The translations under genes were made by a program, and so were the position numbers. Shown piece by piece: positions 20,269 to 32,490 of a DNA stretch of 64,000 nt. Every line of letters starts with the position of its first letter. Position 1 is the first letter of the stretch. Location of the stretch: positions 25,917,010 to 25,981,009 of the forward strand of contig OZ024796.1 of NCBI GenBank assembly GCA_964017045.1, given 5' to 3'. Below the pieces are notes generated by a model. It searched no databases, was not told the origin of the DNA, and saw nothing but the letters and a program-made list of their open reading frames with translations. The DNA comes from Omphiscola glabra. Taxonomy: Eukaryota; Mollusca; Gastropoda; Lymnaeidae.

Positions 20269-22187
20269 AAATAAAGATAGAAGTCTAGGACTGTGGTCAT
20301 CAACTCATTTCACATACCTTTTTACACACTTTAAACAAAAAAAAAATGTACCAACGGTGAATCTTTAAAAAAATTACTCCAACATAAAAATATAACATTA
20401 AATTCACCCCCTTTTGATCAAGTTTGGTGGAACGCTGTTTAAAATTGTACCGGATAATGTCTTTTTCCAGCCACGTTCTTCTCATAATCCAACATGGCTG
20501 CCGAACAACGGCCAAGACAGTAAAATCTGACATTAATGGGAACAAAGGGAGGTGTTATTTACGCTTTTTTTTTTTTTTGCAAGTGTTTTCACTGTTTGAA
20601 ACAAATCTAATAGACCCACCCCGCCACCACCCTACCGCTCTAACATCACGCCCTTAGAGGGGGGAGAAAAAAAGAAAAAATGTCGAACACGAATTTGCAA
20701 TCATCGTTACAAGCGGCGCGAGATTAAAAGCGGAAATAGCACCCCCCATAACCCCCCACCCCAGGTCCAGGATACAACCAGCTTATTCGCCTATGCATTT
20801 AACACATCGAGCAGAGCTCTTTTGTGTACCGTGGCAATGCGCACTTTCGACGTTGTGACGGGGAGAGAACCGTTCTGTACCATGAAAGCACCGACACAAA
20901 AGGTGAACACGAATATGCAATTACGGTTTTTAAAATAGTTAACTGCCGACAAGGCGGGGCGAGGACAACAAACATTTCGTATTTTTTTATCAAATAAATT
21001 TGGCGGGTTGGGGAGATATTGGACTGGGAATAAGCATCACTTGTTAAAAAGGGGATAATATGTTACCAAATTTAAATAGTAAAAAAAAAAAAATTTGAAG
21101 AAAATATTGATGGACTCGATGGAAATCCGCTCCCCTTCTAGTGGTATTCGTTAAACGCCGAGAAGATCAGACATAGAGCTTAGAGCCTTCATCAGAAAAC
21201 AAGACAAAAAGAAGTATAACTAGTATCAGATCACAGTAAAAAAAAAAAAAACTTTAGAGGTTTCCTCTTCTGCTGACGGATGTAGCATCACAGGCAGTGA
21301 AAGAATACAAAGGTAGAGAATCTTGAAGGACCAAAATATTTAGAAAAATGTTTAGGAGAAGAGAAGGTGGGGTGCTAATTTATAGGGGGCAGTGGATTTA
21401 AAGAGTTCGACATTGTACGTCATTTCGGGATTGATTTCTGTTCACCGGTGATTCGTTTTCCTATTAGCCATCGAGTCTGATTTAATAATTAACAATTGTT
21501 CTGTGGACATTTCCGTAACAGTCGCACGTCTCTTGCTTGGGAATGATCAGAAAATCGATGGCGTGGAATTCCATTAAAATTTTTTTTTTTTTTGCTTGTT
21601 GTTGTTGCTACAATAATTCAGAGGAGATTCTCAAGAGCCAGCGACCGGTGACCAACCCTAGAGAAGATGGTAGATGATTATCTGTAAATAATGGTTGATT
21701 TGGAGAGGGAATAAGTAGACCGGTGCCCCATCTCAAATCAAGTTTCTTTTGCTATACATTCAAAAGGATGCCATGTTCGATGTCTGAACCGTCACGGAAA
21801 ATTACCATTGCTTAAAAAAAAAAATGCCGAACTTAATAAGGGGAAGGACATCGTAAATAAATCATAAATGTACGATGAAATTCATGTCAGCACCAGGACA
21901 TCATGTATTAAAAGCCTAAATGTCATTTCTGAAATACGTGGCCTTGTGCGTAACGCCCAATCTGATTTCAGCCTTGCAGAGAATAGAACGGCTGTTTAAC
22001 GTGGGAGGCGGACGCGAGGGTGGCAGCATTCTGGAACGATATTTAAGGGCACAGTGATCAATCATTTTCAAATGTCAGGGTTAATGGGGGGAAGAGTGCT
22101 CTGGTAAATAAAATGTTATCCATTAATAATGGCGTCTCTGGTGTTGTTTTAGATTAAAGATTTCGCGGCTTGCCAACTTGATGAATC
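20269..22187. other. gene-free stretch, mostly unique sequence
   Basis: No coding gene recognised. There are several A, T and C homopolymers. An apparent 40-bp motif that also flanks the hAT elements (ATCTAGGA, AATAAAGATAG, TCTAGGACTG) occupies 20261-20295. Confidence 0.5.
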
Positions 22188-22490
22188 TTAGATTTGAAGA
22201 TTGGACTCCTTGGTGGTCGCCATATTAAGAATTACAACAATGGTTCGATGACTGTGAAAATACAACAATGGCTTGAATGATGGTCTGTGTGAATACAATA
22301 ATGACCCAGATGATGGGCACTGTTCAAAGAAATTTTTAAAAACATTGTTCGGATGGCGAACTGTAGAAATACAATAGCTTGCATGGTTGACAGTGGAGAA
22401 AAAGCAATAGCTTGGATGGTTGACTGGAAAACAAGCAATTGCATGGCTGGTGGACTGTGGAAATTCATCAATGGCTTGGACGGTGCTTCT
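22188..22490. repeat. degenerate tandem repeat, roughly 35-45 bp
   Basis: Loose recurrence of ACAACAATGGCTTGAATGATG, GAATACAATAATG and AGCAATAGCTTGGATGGTTG. Too diverged to give a firm unit. Confidence 0.55.
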
Positions 22491-22745
22491 AGAACTTAGG
22501 TATACATGCCTAATTTTAAACATGGGCTATAACCAAAGTTGAACTTTAGGGCTCTATAGTAAAAGTGTAAACTCGTAGATTGACGCAGAGATCTAGGATT
22601 CATTTTCGTTTTCTTTGGGACAATTAGCAATTGACAGGCCAACTAAAACAACACTGACAGGGGTTAGTGGTCACTGGATTGGCGATCACCGCAGTATACG
22701 TTTCGTTGGTTGTGTTGGAAATGCGTAATACAGAATCTGCTTGTC

Positions 22746-23655
22746 GGGTCGCATTGGTGCACAACACAAGACATGCTCGGGGCGCCTTGGTGCACAACAC
22801 AAGTCTTGCACGGGGCGCCTTGGTGCACAACACAAGACTTGCTCGGGGCGCCTTGGTGCATAACACAAGACATACTCGGGGCGCCTTGGTGCAAAAACAA
22901 CATAAGACTTGCTCGGGGCGCCTTGGTGCACAACACAAGACTTGCTCGGGGCGCCTTGGTGCACAACACAAGACTTGCTCGGGGCGCCTTGGTGCACAAC
23001 CCAAGACATTCTCGGGGCGCCTTGGTGCAAAAACAACATAAGACTTGCACTAGGTACTTTGGTGCAAAAAAACAATATAAGACTTGCTTGGGGTGCTTTG
23101 GTGCAAAAAAGAAGACAAGACTTGCACGGGGCGCATTGGTGCAAAACACAACACAAGACTTACAAGGGGTGCGTAGGTGCAAAAAACCAACATAATACTT
23201 GCACGGGGCGCCTTGGTGCAGAACACAAGACATGCTCGGGGCGCCTTGGTGCACAACACAAGACATGCTCGGGGCGCCTTGGTGCACAACACAAGACTTG
23301 CAGGGGGCGCCTTGGTGCAGAACACAAGACATGCTCGGGGCGCTTTGGTGCACAACACAAGACGTGCAGGGGGCGCCTTGGTGCACAACACAAGACATGC
23401 ACGGGGCGCTTTGGTGCACAACACAAGACTTGCACGGGGCGCCTTGGTGCATAACACAAGACATGCACGAGGCGCCTTGGTGCATAACACAAGACTTGCA
23501 CGGGGCGCCTTGGTGCACAACACATGACATGCACGGGGCGCCTTGGTGCACAACACAAGACTTGCACGAGGTGCCTTGGTGCATAACACAAGACTTGCAC
23601 GATGCGCCTTGGTGCACAACACAAGACATGCACGGGGCGCCTTTGTGCACAACTC
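22746..23655. repeat. minisatellite, 33-bp unit, about 27 copies
   Basis: Unit GGCGCCTTGGTGCACAACAC followed by AAGACTTGCTCGG, with CATGC/CTTGC alternation. About six copies have AAAAAC-type insertions that change the frame. Frames on both strands stay open across the array and should not be read as genes. Each unit has a GGCGCC palindrome and a GTGCAC palindrome. Confidence 0.95.
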
Positions 23656-23922
23656 AAAACATGCATATGGGTTGGTCATTAGAACAAGATAGAGGAACAT
23701 TATTGGCAGCAATGCCAGGAAGAAACAACAACAACAAACACAAACTTTGATGTCCATTGCCCTGTTGGGGTCCACAACAGATAAGACTTGTTAACACTGT
23801 CTTATGGATGTTATCAAGAAAATCAAATATTTGAACGTACAGCTTACTTAATTTGATAATTAACACGGTGAAGACATATTCTCAGAGGTAGAAAATTGTT
23901 GCACAATTGTAAATGCAACGCA

Positions 23923-24178
23923 CACACAAACGCATTGGTAAATCTGTGTATTTCTTTAGCACCGTAATTTACACACAAACGCATTGGTAACTTTGTGTCT
24001 TGCTTTAGCACCGTAGTTTACACACAAACGCATTGGTAAATTTGTGTCTTGCTTTAGCACCGTAGTTTACACACAAACGAATTGGTATATGTGTGTCTCG
24101 CTGTAGCACCGTAGTTTACACACAAACGAATTGGTAAATTTGTGTCTTGCTTTAGCACCGTAGTTTACACACAAAAAA
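23923..24178. repeat. minisatellite, 49-bp unit, 5 copies
   Basis: Unit starts CACACAAACGCATTGGTAAA and ends TTTAGCACCGTAGTTTA. The spacing between copies is exactly 49 bp, except about 49 with truncation at the last. Confidence 0.95.
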
Positions 24179-24910
24179 ATGGGATTGAGCCCATGAGGGT
24201 CTTCGACGTTTCCCCACACACCAACAAGGGGAACAACAACGAAATAACGTTAATCCCTAATGAGCAGCAGTTTTTACGTTTCTTGGCATGAAAGCATGAG
24301 AAGAGCAAGCGAGAGAAGGTGATGACAGTTTATATATATACATATATATATATATACACACACGCAACGTGATGCAGGTCTAAACACTTGAGTGACGAAC
24401 CGCAACTAAGCAATACCACAATTATATTCCCTCTTATTAACGTCCTTTAAAATAGACAAAATGTGATATCAATATGGATACGTTTTATTTCCAGTTTTGT
24501 TTTTTCAGACCACAAGGAACTAAAAACCTATTATATATAAGTTATGTATCTTAGACAATATAAACATCTGGGTACTTGAGCATAGCTTTAAGACCTACGT
24601 CGGGGTATGGAGGGGGCGGCATGGAGGGGCATGAGATGGAAGGGTAGTGGATGGAGGGGCAGGAGATGGAGGGGAAGGGGATGGAGGGGAAGGAGATGAA
24701 TGGTCTTTAACCAGGGAGGATTACGAGATGGGCAATGGCGGAAATTGCCCTGACCCCTTTAGATTTTGAATATATATTAAATATGACACACAGCCATGAT
24801 CTTGTTTATTTCTAGATTCTCTGACCAAACACTTCCCGTTTTAATAAAAACTTTATAGTTTGAAGGTCCTGAGAAATTTGTGAGCCACTTTGGATGAATC
24901 GAGTCCGTAA
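24179..24910. other. gene-free stretch with (TA)n and GGATGGAGGGG-rich DNA
   Basis: A TA/CATATA microsatellite lies at 24331-24362. A purine-rich imperfect repeat of GGATGGAGGGGCAGGAGAT lies at 24605-24705. No gene recognised. Confidence 0.6.
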
Positions 24911-25432
24911 GGGTCAGGTCACCCGAAGGTCAAGTCAACTTAGGGTCAGGTTACCTAAGGGTCAGGCCACCTAAAGGTTAGGTGACCTTAGGGTCAGGTC
25001 ACCTTAGGGTCAGGTAACCTTAGGTTTAGTAGCCTTATGGTCAGGTAACATTAAGGTCAGTTCATATTATGGTCATGTCCCTTTAGGGTCAGGTCACATT
25101 AGGGTCAGGTCACCTTGGGGTCAGGTCACTTTGGGGTCAGGTCACTTTAAGGCCATTTCACCTTAGGATCAGGTCACTTTAAGGACAGGTCACCTTAGGG
25201 TCAGGTCACCTTAAGGACAGGTCACATAGGATCATGTCCCCTTGGGTCAGGTCACCTTAGGGCAAGCTCACCTTAGGGTCAGGTCACCTTAGGGTCAGGT
25301 CACCTTAGGGTCATGTCGCCTTAGGGTCAGGTCATCTTAGGGTCAGGTCACCTTAGGGTCAGGTCACCTTAGGGTCAGGTCGCCTTAGGGTCAGGTCACC
25401 TTAGGGTCAGCTCACCTTAGGGCCAGGTCACG
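24911..25432. repeat. minisatellite, 16-bp unit, about 32 copies
   Basis: Unit GGGTCAGGTCACCTTA. Most copies hold an intact AGGTCA hexamer. Copies diverge more on the left and are nearly perfect at 25250-25420. Confidence 0.95.
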
Positions 25433-26215
25433 TCTCCTCTTAAATTTGTGACAACACGAAGGTCAAAGTAAATACGAAGCAAATACCAGTCGCTCAATTG
25501 AACCGTCAAGGAATCCCCTAACAAGGTCTGTCAAAACAAAACATGCCCGTAGACTCGTTCTGATCAGGCTAATCACGTCATTAAAACGCTTATTTCGGCA
25601 ACGCGCATGCGCTTGCTTTGAAATCAACGTCTGTCTGTATATGAATACGCAAGGGAGAAATGAGTTGCAGACACCGCCAACATAACTGGTCACCTTCCGT
25701 AGCTACACACGAGACAAAGAAAACGACTCTTCTCCCAGCCACAAGGACGCGTGGGTTAGCTTAACGTCAATACGGGGGAACTTATATAAAATATTTGTGA
25801 AAAAAATAAAATAATATTTTCTTCTTTATATGGGAAAAAAATAGAACATTTAAAAAGAAAGGAAACAAACAAAGAAACAGAAATAAAATACCCCCTCCAC
25901 CCCACTTTTTTCTTTCTTTCACTGCCAAATAGAGATGACAATTTAAAAGTTATTTCTGTTTCTCCCTTTTCCCCCCACAGCAGCTCATCACGTGCTATCA
26001 AAAATTTTTTAAAAATGAGATCTTTATCTCCCCTGGGATCATCAAAAACAAACATCAAAAAAAGACCGGCATAAATTATATAAGAAAACATGACAAAAAA
26101 TTCCAATTTCGGCCGTTGGATCCCCGTGCATTTTTTTTTTTTATAGGTTTGGAGATATGGATTCTGTTAACAATTATTATGATAGACAGTTTACAACATT
26201 AAAGGTTGTCAGTGT
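25433..26215. other. gene-free stretch
   Basis: No gene, array or transposon end recognised; A- and T-rich with short homopolymers. Confidence 0.5.
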
Positions 26216-26645
26216 ACAGTATGTTATGTAGCCAGTGTATAAAATTTAACGGTAGCCAGTGTACAACATTTAATGGTAGCCAGTTTAAAGTGAAAGAAAG
26301 GATTCGTCAAGCTATTGGTCAGTACGATGACCCCCTGGTGTCTGTAAAAAAAGCGCAAACTTGAATGGTATGGCCACGTGACCAGAAAACAAGGGCTCGC
26401 CAAATAATCATGCAGGGCACAACTAGAAGAGGAAGAAGAAGAGGAAGACAGAGAGAAAGATGGGAAGATAACATCAAAGAGTGGACGGGACTAAAACTAG
26501 TCGATGCTATGCGTAGTGCAGAAGACAGAGAGGAATGGAGAAGGATAGTTTTCATGTCATCTGTGGCGCCCCGACGGTCCAAGGACTAGGGGACACGATG
26601 ATGCAGATGATGATGAGTTTACATCATTTAACGGTAGCCAGTGTA
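26216..26645. repeat. short minisatellite of about 24 bp, interrupted by a LINE
   Basis: Units such as GGTAGCCAGTGTACAACATT and TAATGGTAGCCAGTTT lie at 26216-26286. The same unit resumes at 26616-26645 after the LINE fragment. Confidence 0.75.
26287..26615 (+). mobile_element. 5'-truncated LINE 3' end
   Basis: Coding remnant VKERIRQAIGQYDDPL, then after a frameshift KRKLEWYGHVTRKQGLARQI, GRRRGRQRERWEDNIKEWTG and REEWRRIV: the C-terminus of LINE endonuclease/reverse-transcriptase polyproteins. It ends in a GATGATGATGA-type tail rather than poly(A). AGTTT stands on both sides (26282-26286 and 26616-26620), a plausible short target duplication within the host minisatellite. Confidence 0.85.
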
Positions 26646-26689
26646 GTTTAAGGACAAAAACCCAAATTTAAACTGATAAAATCTGAAAT

Positions 26690-27055
26690 TTTGTTGTGGG
26701 AAAACGTTTCAGGTAGGGAATGGAGGACAGGTGATTGAGGGCAGGGGATTGAGGGAAGGGGGATGGAGGGGAAAGCGAGGGAGGGGGAGAGGATGGAGGG
26801 TGATGGAATGGAGGGGGATCGGGAGAGGAGGGAGCTATAGAGAATGGGCGATAGGGGATGGAGGGGGGGATATAGGGGAGATGGAGGGAAAGGGGAGGGA
26901 GTGGGATTGAGGGGGAGGGGATGGAGGGCAGAAGATGGAGGGGAGGGAGCTATAGAGGATGGGGATAGGGATGTATGGGTAGAGGGGGGGTGTTGGGGGG
27001 ATGAAGGCGAAGGAGATACAAGGCAGGGGATGGAGGGGGGATGGAGGGGCAACAA
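26690..27055. repeat. purine-rich imperfect repeat (GGGGATGGAGG-rich)
   Basis: Irregular recurrence of GGGGATGGAGGG, GGGAGGAGGGAGCTATAGA and similar. It is strongly strand-biased for G and A, and its long reading frames reflect composition only. Confidence 0.8.
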
Positions 27056-27315
27056 AACAGTGTATGTGCTGATGAGAAAACCAATGGCAATTATTTGACC
27101 GCAATAATTATGTGTAATTACAGCCACTTCCCAACCCTACCCACAGTAATTGGAGCGTTTCTTGACTCCACTGGATCTGTGAGGTGTGAGTGAACACTGA
27201 GTTGAAAAAAAAATGGTGTACTTTATGTGGGTACACGGTACACAGAAATGGCTGCTGAGATGTGAACATTAGGATTGAAAGAGAACCCGGGTGGAGCGCT
27301 TTATAAACCTGTCAA

Positions 27316-27802
27316 GTTTGTTCATTCGGTCTATGTTCATACGGAGTTCTTGTTCATTCGGTCTATGTTCATACGGAGTTCTTGTTCATTCGGTCTATGT
27401 TCATACGAAGTTCTTGTTCATTCGGTCTATGTTCATAAGGAGTTCTTGTTCATTCGGTCTATGTTCATAAGGAGTTCTTGTTCATTCGGTCTATGTTCAT
27501 ACTGAGTTCTTGTTCATTCGGTCTATGTTCATACGGAGTTCTTGTTCATTCGGTCTATGTTCATACGGAGTTCTTGTTCATTCGGTCTATGTTCATAAGG
27601 AGTTCTTGTTCATTCGGTCTATGTTCATAAGGAGTTATTGTTCATTCGGTCTATGTTCATAAGGAGTTCTTGTTCATTCGGTCTATGTTCATACGGAGTT
27701 CTTGTTCATTCGGTCTATGTTCATAAGGAGTTCTTGTTCATTCGGTCTATGTTCATAAGGAGTTCTTGCTCATTCGGTCTATGTTCATAAGGAGTTCTTG
27801 TC
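27316..27802. repeat. minisatellite, 32-bp unit, about 15 copies
   Basis: Unit TTGTTCATTCGGTCTATGTT followed by CATACGGAGTTC. The main variant is CATAAGG for CATACGG. Very homogeneous. Confidence 0.96.
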
Positions 27803-27845
27803 AAAAATATCAGAAACACGCACTATGACCGAGAGTAAATGTGAT

Positions 27846-28140
27846 TCAGAGATGACAAACACAAACACACACATAGCACACAAAAGACACAAAAGACACA
27901 AAACACACAAACACTAAACACACAAACACTAAACACACAAAGACACACACACACCCATAGACATCGAGATGGAAACAAGGGTGAGAGGGAGAGAAAGATA
28001 GAGCAGTGATTGGAGAGAGCGAGAGAGAGCGAGAGAGAGAGAGATAGAGAGAGAAACAGAGAGAAAGATGGCAGAAGGAAAGAGAAAAAAAAGAGTGAAC
28101 AAGAAAGTGACAGACGAAAAGTTTGGGGAAAGAGAGGGTA
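27846..28140. repeat. simple-sequence region: (ACACAAA)n then (GAGA)n
   Basis: CACAAACACTAAACACACAA-type repeats at 27856-27955, then GAGAGAGC/GAGA repeats at 27985-28090. No gene. Confidence 0.85.
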
Positions 28141-28922
28141 AACAAGTCACATGAAAGGTCTTGAACATATAAGATACATAGTCACATAAGAAGGATGACC
28201 GACTGACAGACAGACCGACAAGCGGGCAGAAAGATTGAAGAGATAGCCCCCAATCCTGGTAATTCCTCATAACTCACGCCCCGGTACATTGCTCAGCGCC
28301 CTGCGAGTCAAATTTGTCCGTTTCCAGAGGACGAGACAAAGTGTGCAACAAATCTAGTCGGACAATCGGCTCGCTGAGATTAGGAATTAAAGGCTGCCGG
28401 GCCTGACAGGGCACGGGTTAGAGGAGAACCCTAAACAACCAGAGTTATCGAACGTGAATCCAACAGGAGCCAAAATGGAGGTTTTGGGGGGGAAAAAAGG
28501 GGGGGGGGAGTGTCGAGATAGAAGAGTTTGGTGGAGGTGGTTTGCGCGGGATGGGGGAGGGGGGTTGAGGCGGGATATGAGATTATTTTTGTGACGTACA
28601 TTCATCTGTGGAGTTGGAGCTGAGACAAGGGTTTGGGCGAGGGAGTTCGGGTTTGGGGAAGAAACCGGGCGGGGGGGGGGGGGGGGGATTTAAATGTTTC
28701 GTCTTGGCCAAAGGGGGCGCTCAAAGTTGTGATGATTTCAGTTTGGGGAAGTTTCGTGATTGGTGGGATGGAGGAGGCAGCCCTGTTTTAGCCGACACAG
28801 ATGTAGGCAGTGGCGTAACTTTACCCGGGGAGAACAGGACGTTATGAACATTTGCAACTCACCGCGATCAACGTGGTACATTTTGAAGTTTAGCTGTAGG
28901 ATAAGCAACAGTAAAACAAGGG
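28141..28922. other. gene-free stretch with G-runs
   Basis: Contains a G homopolymer at about 28671-28687 and several GGGG clusters. No gene recognised. Confidence 0.5.
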
Positions 28923-29388
28923 GTTTTCTTTAGAATATGGCACTCTGGCCAAGATGTTTTCTTTAGAATATGGTACTCTGGTCAAGCTGTTTTCTTTGGA
29001 ATATGGCACTCTGGTCAAGCTGTTTTCTTTAGATTATGGTACTCTGGCCAAGCTGTTTTCTTTAGAATATAGTACTCTGGTCAAGCTGTTTTCTTTAGAA
29101 TATGGCACTCTGGTCAAGCTGTTTTCTTTAGAATATGGCACTCTGGTCAAGTTGTTTTTTTTAGAATATGTCACTCTGGTCAAGCTGTTTTCTTTAGAAT
29201 ATGGCACTCTGGTCAAGCTGTTTTCTTTAGAATATGGCATTCTGGTCAAGCTGTTTTCTTTGGAATAAGGCACTCTAGTTAAGCTGTTTTCTTTAGAATA
29301 TGGCATTCTGGTCAAGCTGTTTTTCCTAGAATATGGCACTCTGTCCAAGCTGTTTTCTTTAGAATATGGCACTCTGGCCAAGCTGTTT
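28923..29388. repeat. minisatellite, 33-bp unit, about 14 copies
   Basis: Unit GTTTTCTTTAGAATATGGCA followed by CTCTGGTCAAGCT. Point variants are scattered. Confidence 0.96.
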
Positions 29389-29818
29389 TGTTTCAAAAAC
29401 ATAGTCTTTAATTACAATAAAAATATTACAATCAGCTTTATCGGAGAAAAATAAAGATGGTCGACCCCATCCCATTTCCTATTTTTCGTTTGGAAAAGAC
29501 TTGATTCAGTTTTTTTTAAAATTCTTTACGTCGCATCGATTAAAAACTTATCGTTGTTTCCTCACATTTTGATATTTATCAGACCCTTCAGTTTCTGTTG
29601 TTTGTTTGTTCCCTTCTTTGTTCGTTGTGTAAAACCCTAGCACCTTTGTGACAACTGTACGCTGACGCCATTGAGCCAAATGTGGAAGAAGACCTGCATT
29701 GGCAGTCACTGGGGATGGTGAGATACAGATGTAAATTAAGCAATCTGGATGCAGCTTACAGCAGATGGTAATGCATCGTCCGGCTAATGGGTTTGGTAGG
29801 CGTGAAAGTGCAACAGAA

Positions 29819-29849
<31 letters not shown>

Positions 29850-30499
29850 ATAAGATGAGTGAAAGAGAGAGATGGAGAGAAGAAGAGGTAAACATATAAT
29901 TAATTAAGAACGGCGGTGTGAATAAAAGCAAGAACCCTTATAGTAGGGCAGAGAAAGTTTATTTAATGAGGATGGGAGACTGAGAGAATGGGAGAAGACT
30001 AGGAACATAGGGAGAGAGTAAGTGTTAGTGTGTGTAGAGAGAGAGAGGGGGAGAGAAAGGGGCAAGAGAGAGGGGGAAAGAGAGAGAATGTTAGAGAAAG
30101 TGATGCAATAGGTAATAAGTTGGAAATAGCCAAGGCTATGCTATGAATACCCGACCCGAAATAAGATCTAGATTAACGTCTCCGGACATAGGTAGACCAC
30201 CCTACGACAGCCATGTTCTCAGCACACATGTAATACAGCCAACTGAATATCGTCTCCGGACATAGTTATACTACCCTTTGACAGCCATGTTCTCACCACA
30301 CATGTCATACAGCCAACTGATTCGTCGTGTTTAGTCACGGAGTTCAGGTAATCACAACGAACCCGAGTCGCAAAACAATGGGACGAATGAGCGTGAGAAA
30401 ATGAGATATAAAGAAAGAAATGTAAAGCAATATTAAAAAAAAAAACACAAAAAAAGAACAGAAAAAATGTTACGTACACTCTAAGACTACAAGAGGCGA
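29389..30499. other. gene-free stretch with GA-rich low-complexity DNA
   Basis: GA-rich microsatellite runs at 29816-29880 and 30036-30090. At 30178-30320 an imperfect direct repeat of about 68 bp recurs (CGTCTCCGGACATAG, CAGCCATGTTCTCA, CATACAGCCAACTGA). No gene recognised. Confidence 0.6.
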
Positions 30500-30970
30500 T
30501 GATAAACACGGAGGAAGGGTCATAAACAGGCAAGGATAGAAAGGGAGGAAGAGACAGAAACAGGAAAGGAAAGACAGGGAGGAAGAGATAGAAACAGGCA
30601 CGGATAGACAGCGAGGAAGAGCCAGAAACAGGCAAGGATAGAAAGGGAGGAAGAGACAGAAACAGGAAAGGACAGACAGGGAGGAAGAGACAGAAACAGG
30701 CAAGAATAGACAGCGAGGAAGAGCCAGAAACAGGCAAGGATAGAAAGGGAGGAAGAGACAGAAACAGGAAAGGACAGACAGGGAGGAAGAGACAGAAACA
30801 GGCAAGGATAGACAAGGAGGAAGGGTCATAAACAGGCAAGGATAGAAAGGAAGGAAGAGACAGAAACAGGAAAGGACAGACAGGGAGGAAGAGACAGAAA
30901 CAGGCAAGGATAGACAGCGAGTAAGAGACAGAAACAGGCAAGGATAGACAGAGAGGAAGAAACAGAAACA
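30500..30970. repeat. minisatellite, 34-bp unit, about 14 copies
   Basis: Unit AAGAGACAGAAACAGGAAAG followed by GACAGACAGGGAGG. Alternating unit variants (CAAGGATAGAAAGG, AAAGGACAGACAGG, CAAGGATAGACAGC) give a hint of a 102-bp three-unit order. Confidence 0.92.
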
Positions 30971-31490
30971 TGGAATGGCCTGTGAGTTAACGCCAATCAA
31001 ACGTCTGCGGAGACCTCAGGGTCAATACAATCGATTTGATTGGATGATTGGATTAGGCCTGGCCTTCATACTGTAAAACAAAACCATTGAAAGAAATCTA
31101 ATATTAAAAAAAACACAAAAAAAGGGCCGCGTCAGTGTCAGTGATAGCCCTTGTGACTCAGTTCTCGGACTGACTCATTGCTAGGCCGGGGAATCATCAT
31201 CGCAGAAGGCGTGGAATATCATGGCCGATAATTATGACCGTTTTATTGTAATTTCTTTTTTTTTTCCATCTCGTTTTTAAAAAAAGGGTAGATGGGGGTG
31301 GGGGGGGGGGAGGAAGCGGTGGAGGGTGATGGTGGTGGGAGAGAGTGTGGAACAGGGTATTGGAGAGTGCAATGAGAATTGATTGTGCAATACAATCATA
31401 CAGTCATGTGCACCAATTGTTTAACACGATGGCTTGCTTTGTCTTTTTATGCTGCAATGATGGCGGAAAACTGATGATTGTGGATTTGTA
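30971..31490. other. gene-free stretch
   Basis: No gene recognised; G-rich tract at about 31294-31345. Confidence 0.5.
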
Positions 31491-31635
31491 ACTTGTATAC
31501 GACGCCTTTTTTTAAATAACCTAGGCCCTTGCTTTACTTGTATACGCCTTTTTTAAAAAATAATCTAGGCCCTTTTTAAACTTGTATACGCCTTTTTAAA
31601 ATAATCTAGGCCCTTTTTTAACTTGTATATTTCGG
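31491..31635. repeat. short tandem repeat of about 45-48 bp, 3 copies
   Basis: Units read ACTTGTATACGCCTTTTTTT, then AAATAATCTAGGCCCTT, with variable T and A runs. Confidence 0.85.
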
Positions 31636-31788
31636 TCATATCAGCTTGTAGACGTGTATGTTGATCTTTCTAGGCCCATATCAACGTGAAACATTGGTAT
31701 GTTGAGCCAATCTGGGTCATTGATGAATCGTATATGTACTTGTAGCGCTATCTTAGATATACATCTCAACTTGTGTTTCTGATAAAAT

Positions 31789-31942
31789 AGCATGGGTCAG
31801 TGTGTAGAAAGCATGGGTCAGTGTGTAGAAAGCATGGGTCAGTGTGTAGAAAGCATGGGTCAGTGTGTAGAAAGCATGGGTCAGTGTGTAGAAAGCATGG
31901 GTCAGTGTGTAGAAAGCATGGGTCAGTGTGTAGAAAGCATGG
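31789..31942. repeat. minisatellite, 21-bp unit, 7 copies
   Basis: Unit AGCATGGGTCAGTGTGTAGAA, essentially perfect. Confidence 0.96.
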
Positions 31943-32164
31943 ACACAATTCGTGTTAATTCAACACGCTCGACACACGTCACAGTGTCAGGACACGGAGC
32001 ACGGTCATGTGCACTGGGTTTATAACCGTTAGATATATCAAGGGTCGGATTTAGCCATATAATCACAACAAAACAGAAGGAAATGATTGACGTTATTGAC
32101 CGGAAGTGATTGAAATTCGCGGGATAAATAAAGAGACGCAAAGAGACTTAGCAAGGCTAACACC

Positions 32165-32490
32165 GCACAAAATAAGTGAACAACACTATGACCGTACACA
32201 CAGAGAAAGATTTAACCAAGAAATAACCACACAAATTAAGCCATGCTATAGCCACAGAAAGAGAAAAAGATTTAAGCGCGATATTGTCACACAAACAGAG
32301 AAAGATTTAACCACGATATAGCCACACAAACAGAGAAAGATTTAGAAACATTATAGCCACAGAAACAGAGAAAGATTTAACCAATATAAAACCACACAAA
32401 CTGGGAAAGATTTAACCGCGATATAGCCACGCAAACATGGAAAGATTTAGCCACGCTATAGCCACACAAGCAGAGAAAGATTTAACCAAG
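32165..32490. repeat. minisatellite, about 35-bp unit, about 9 copies
   Basis: Unit AGCCACACAAACAGAGAAAG followed by ATTTAACCACGATAT, moderately diverged. Confidence 0.9.

Noticed and set aside
22664..23775. Cys-rich and Arg-rich reading frames of 100-330 codons on both strands
   Set aside because: Product of the 33-bp minisatellite. Length-changing insertions in some units swap the frames freely, which a real gene would not tolerate.
24911..25432. Telomere-like repeat
   Set aside because: The unit contains TTAGGG across the junction of copies, but the 16-bp period and remaining sequence are not telomeric.
30219..31000. Leu/Phe-rich frame resembling a multi-pass membrane protein
   Set aside because: Translation of a purine-rich 34-bp repeat on its complementary strand.
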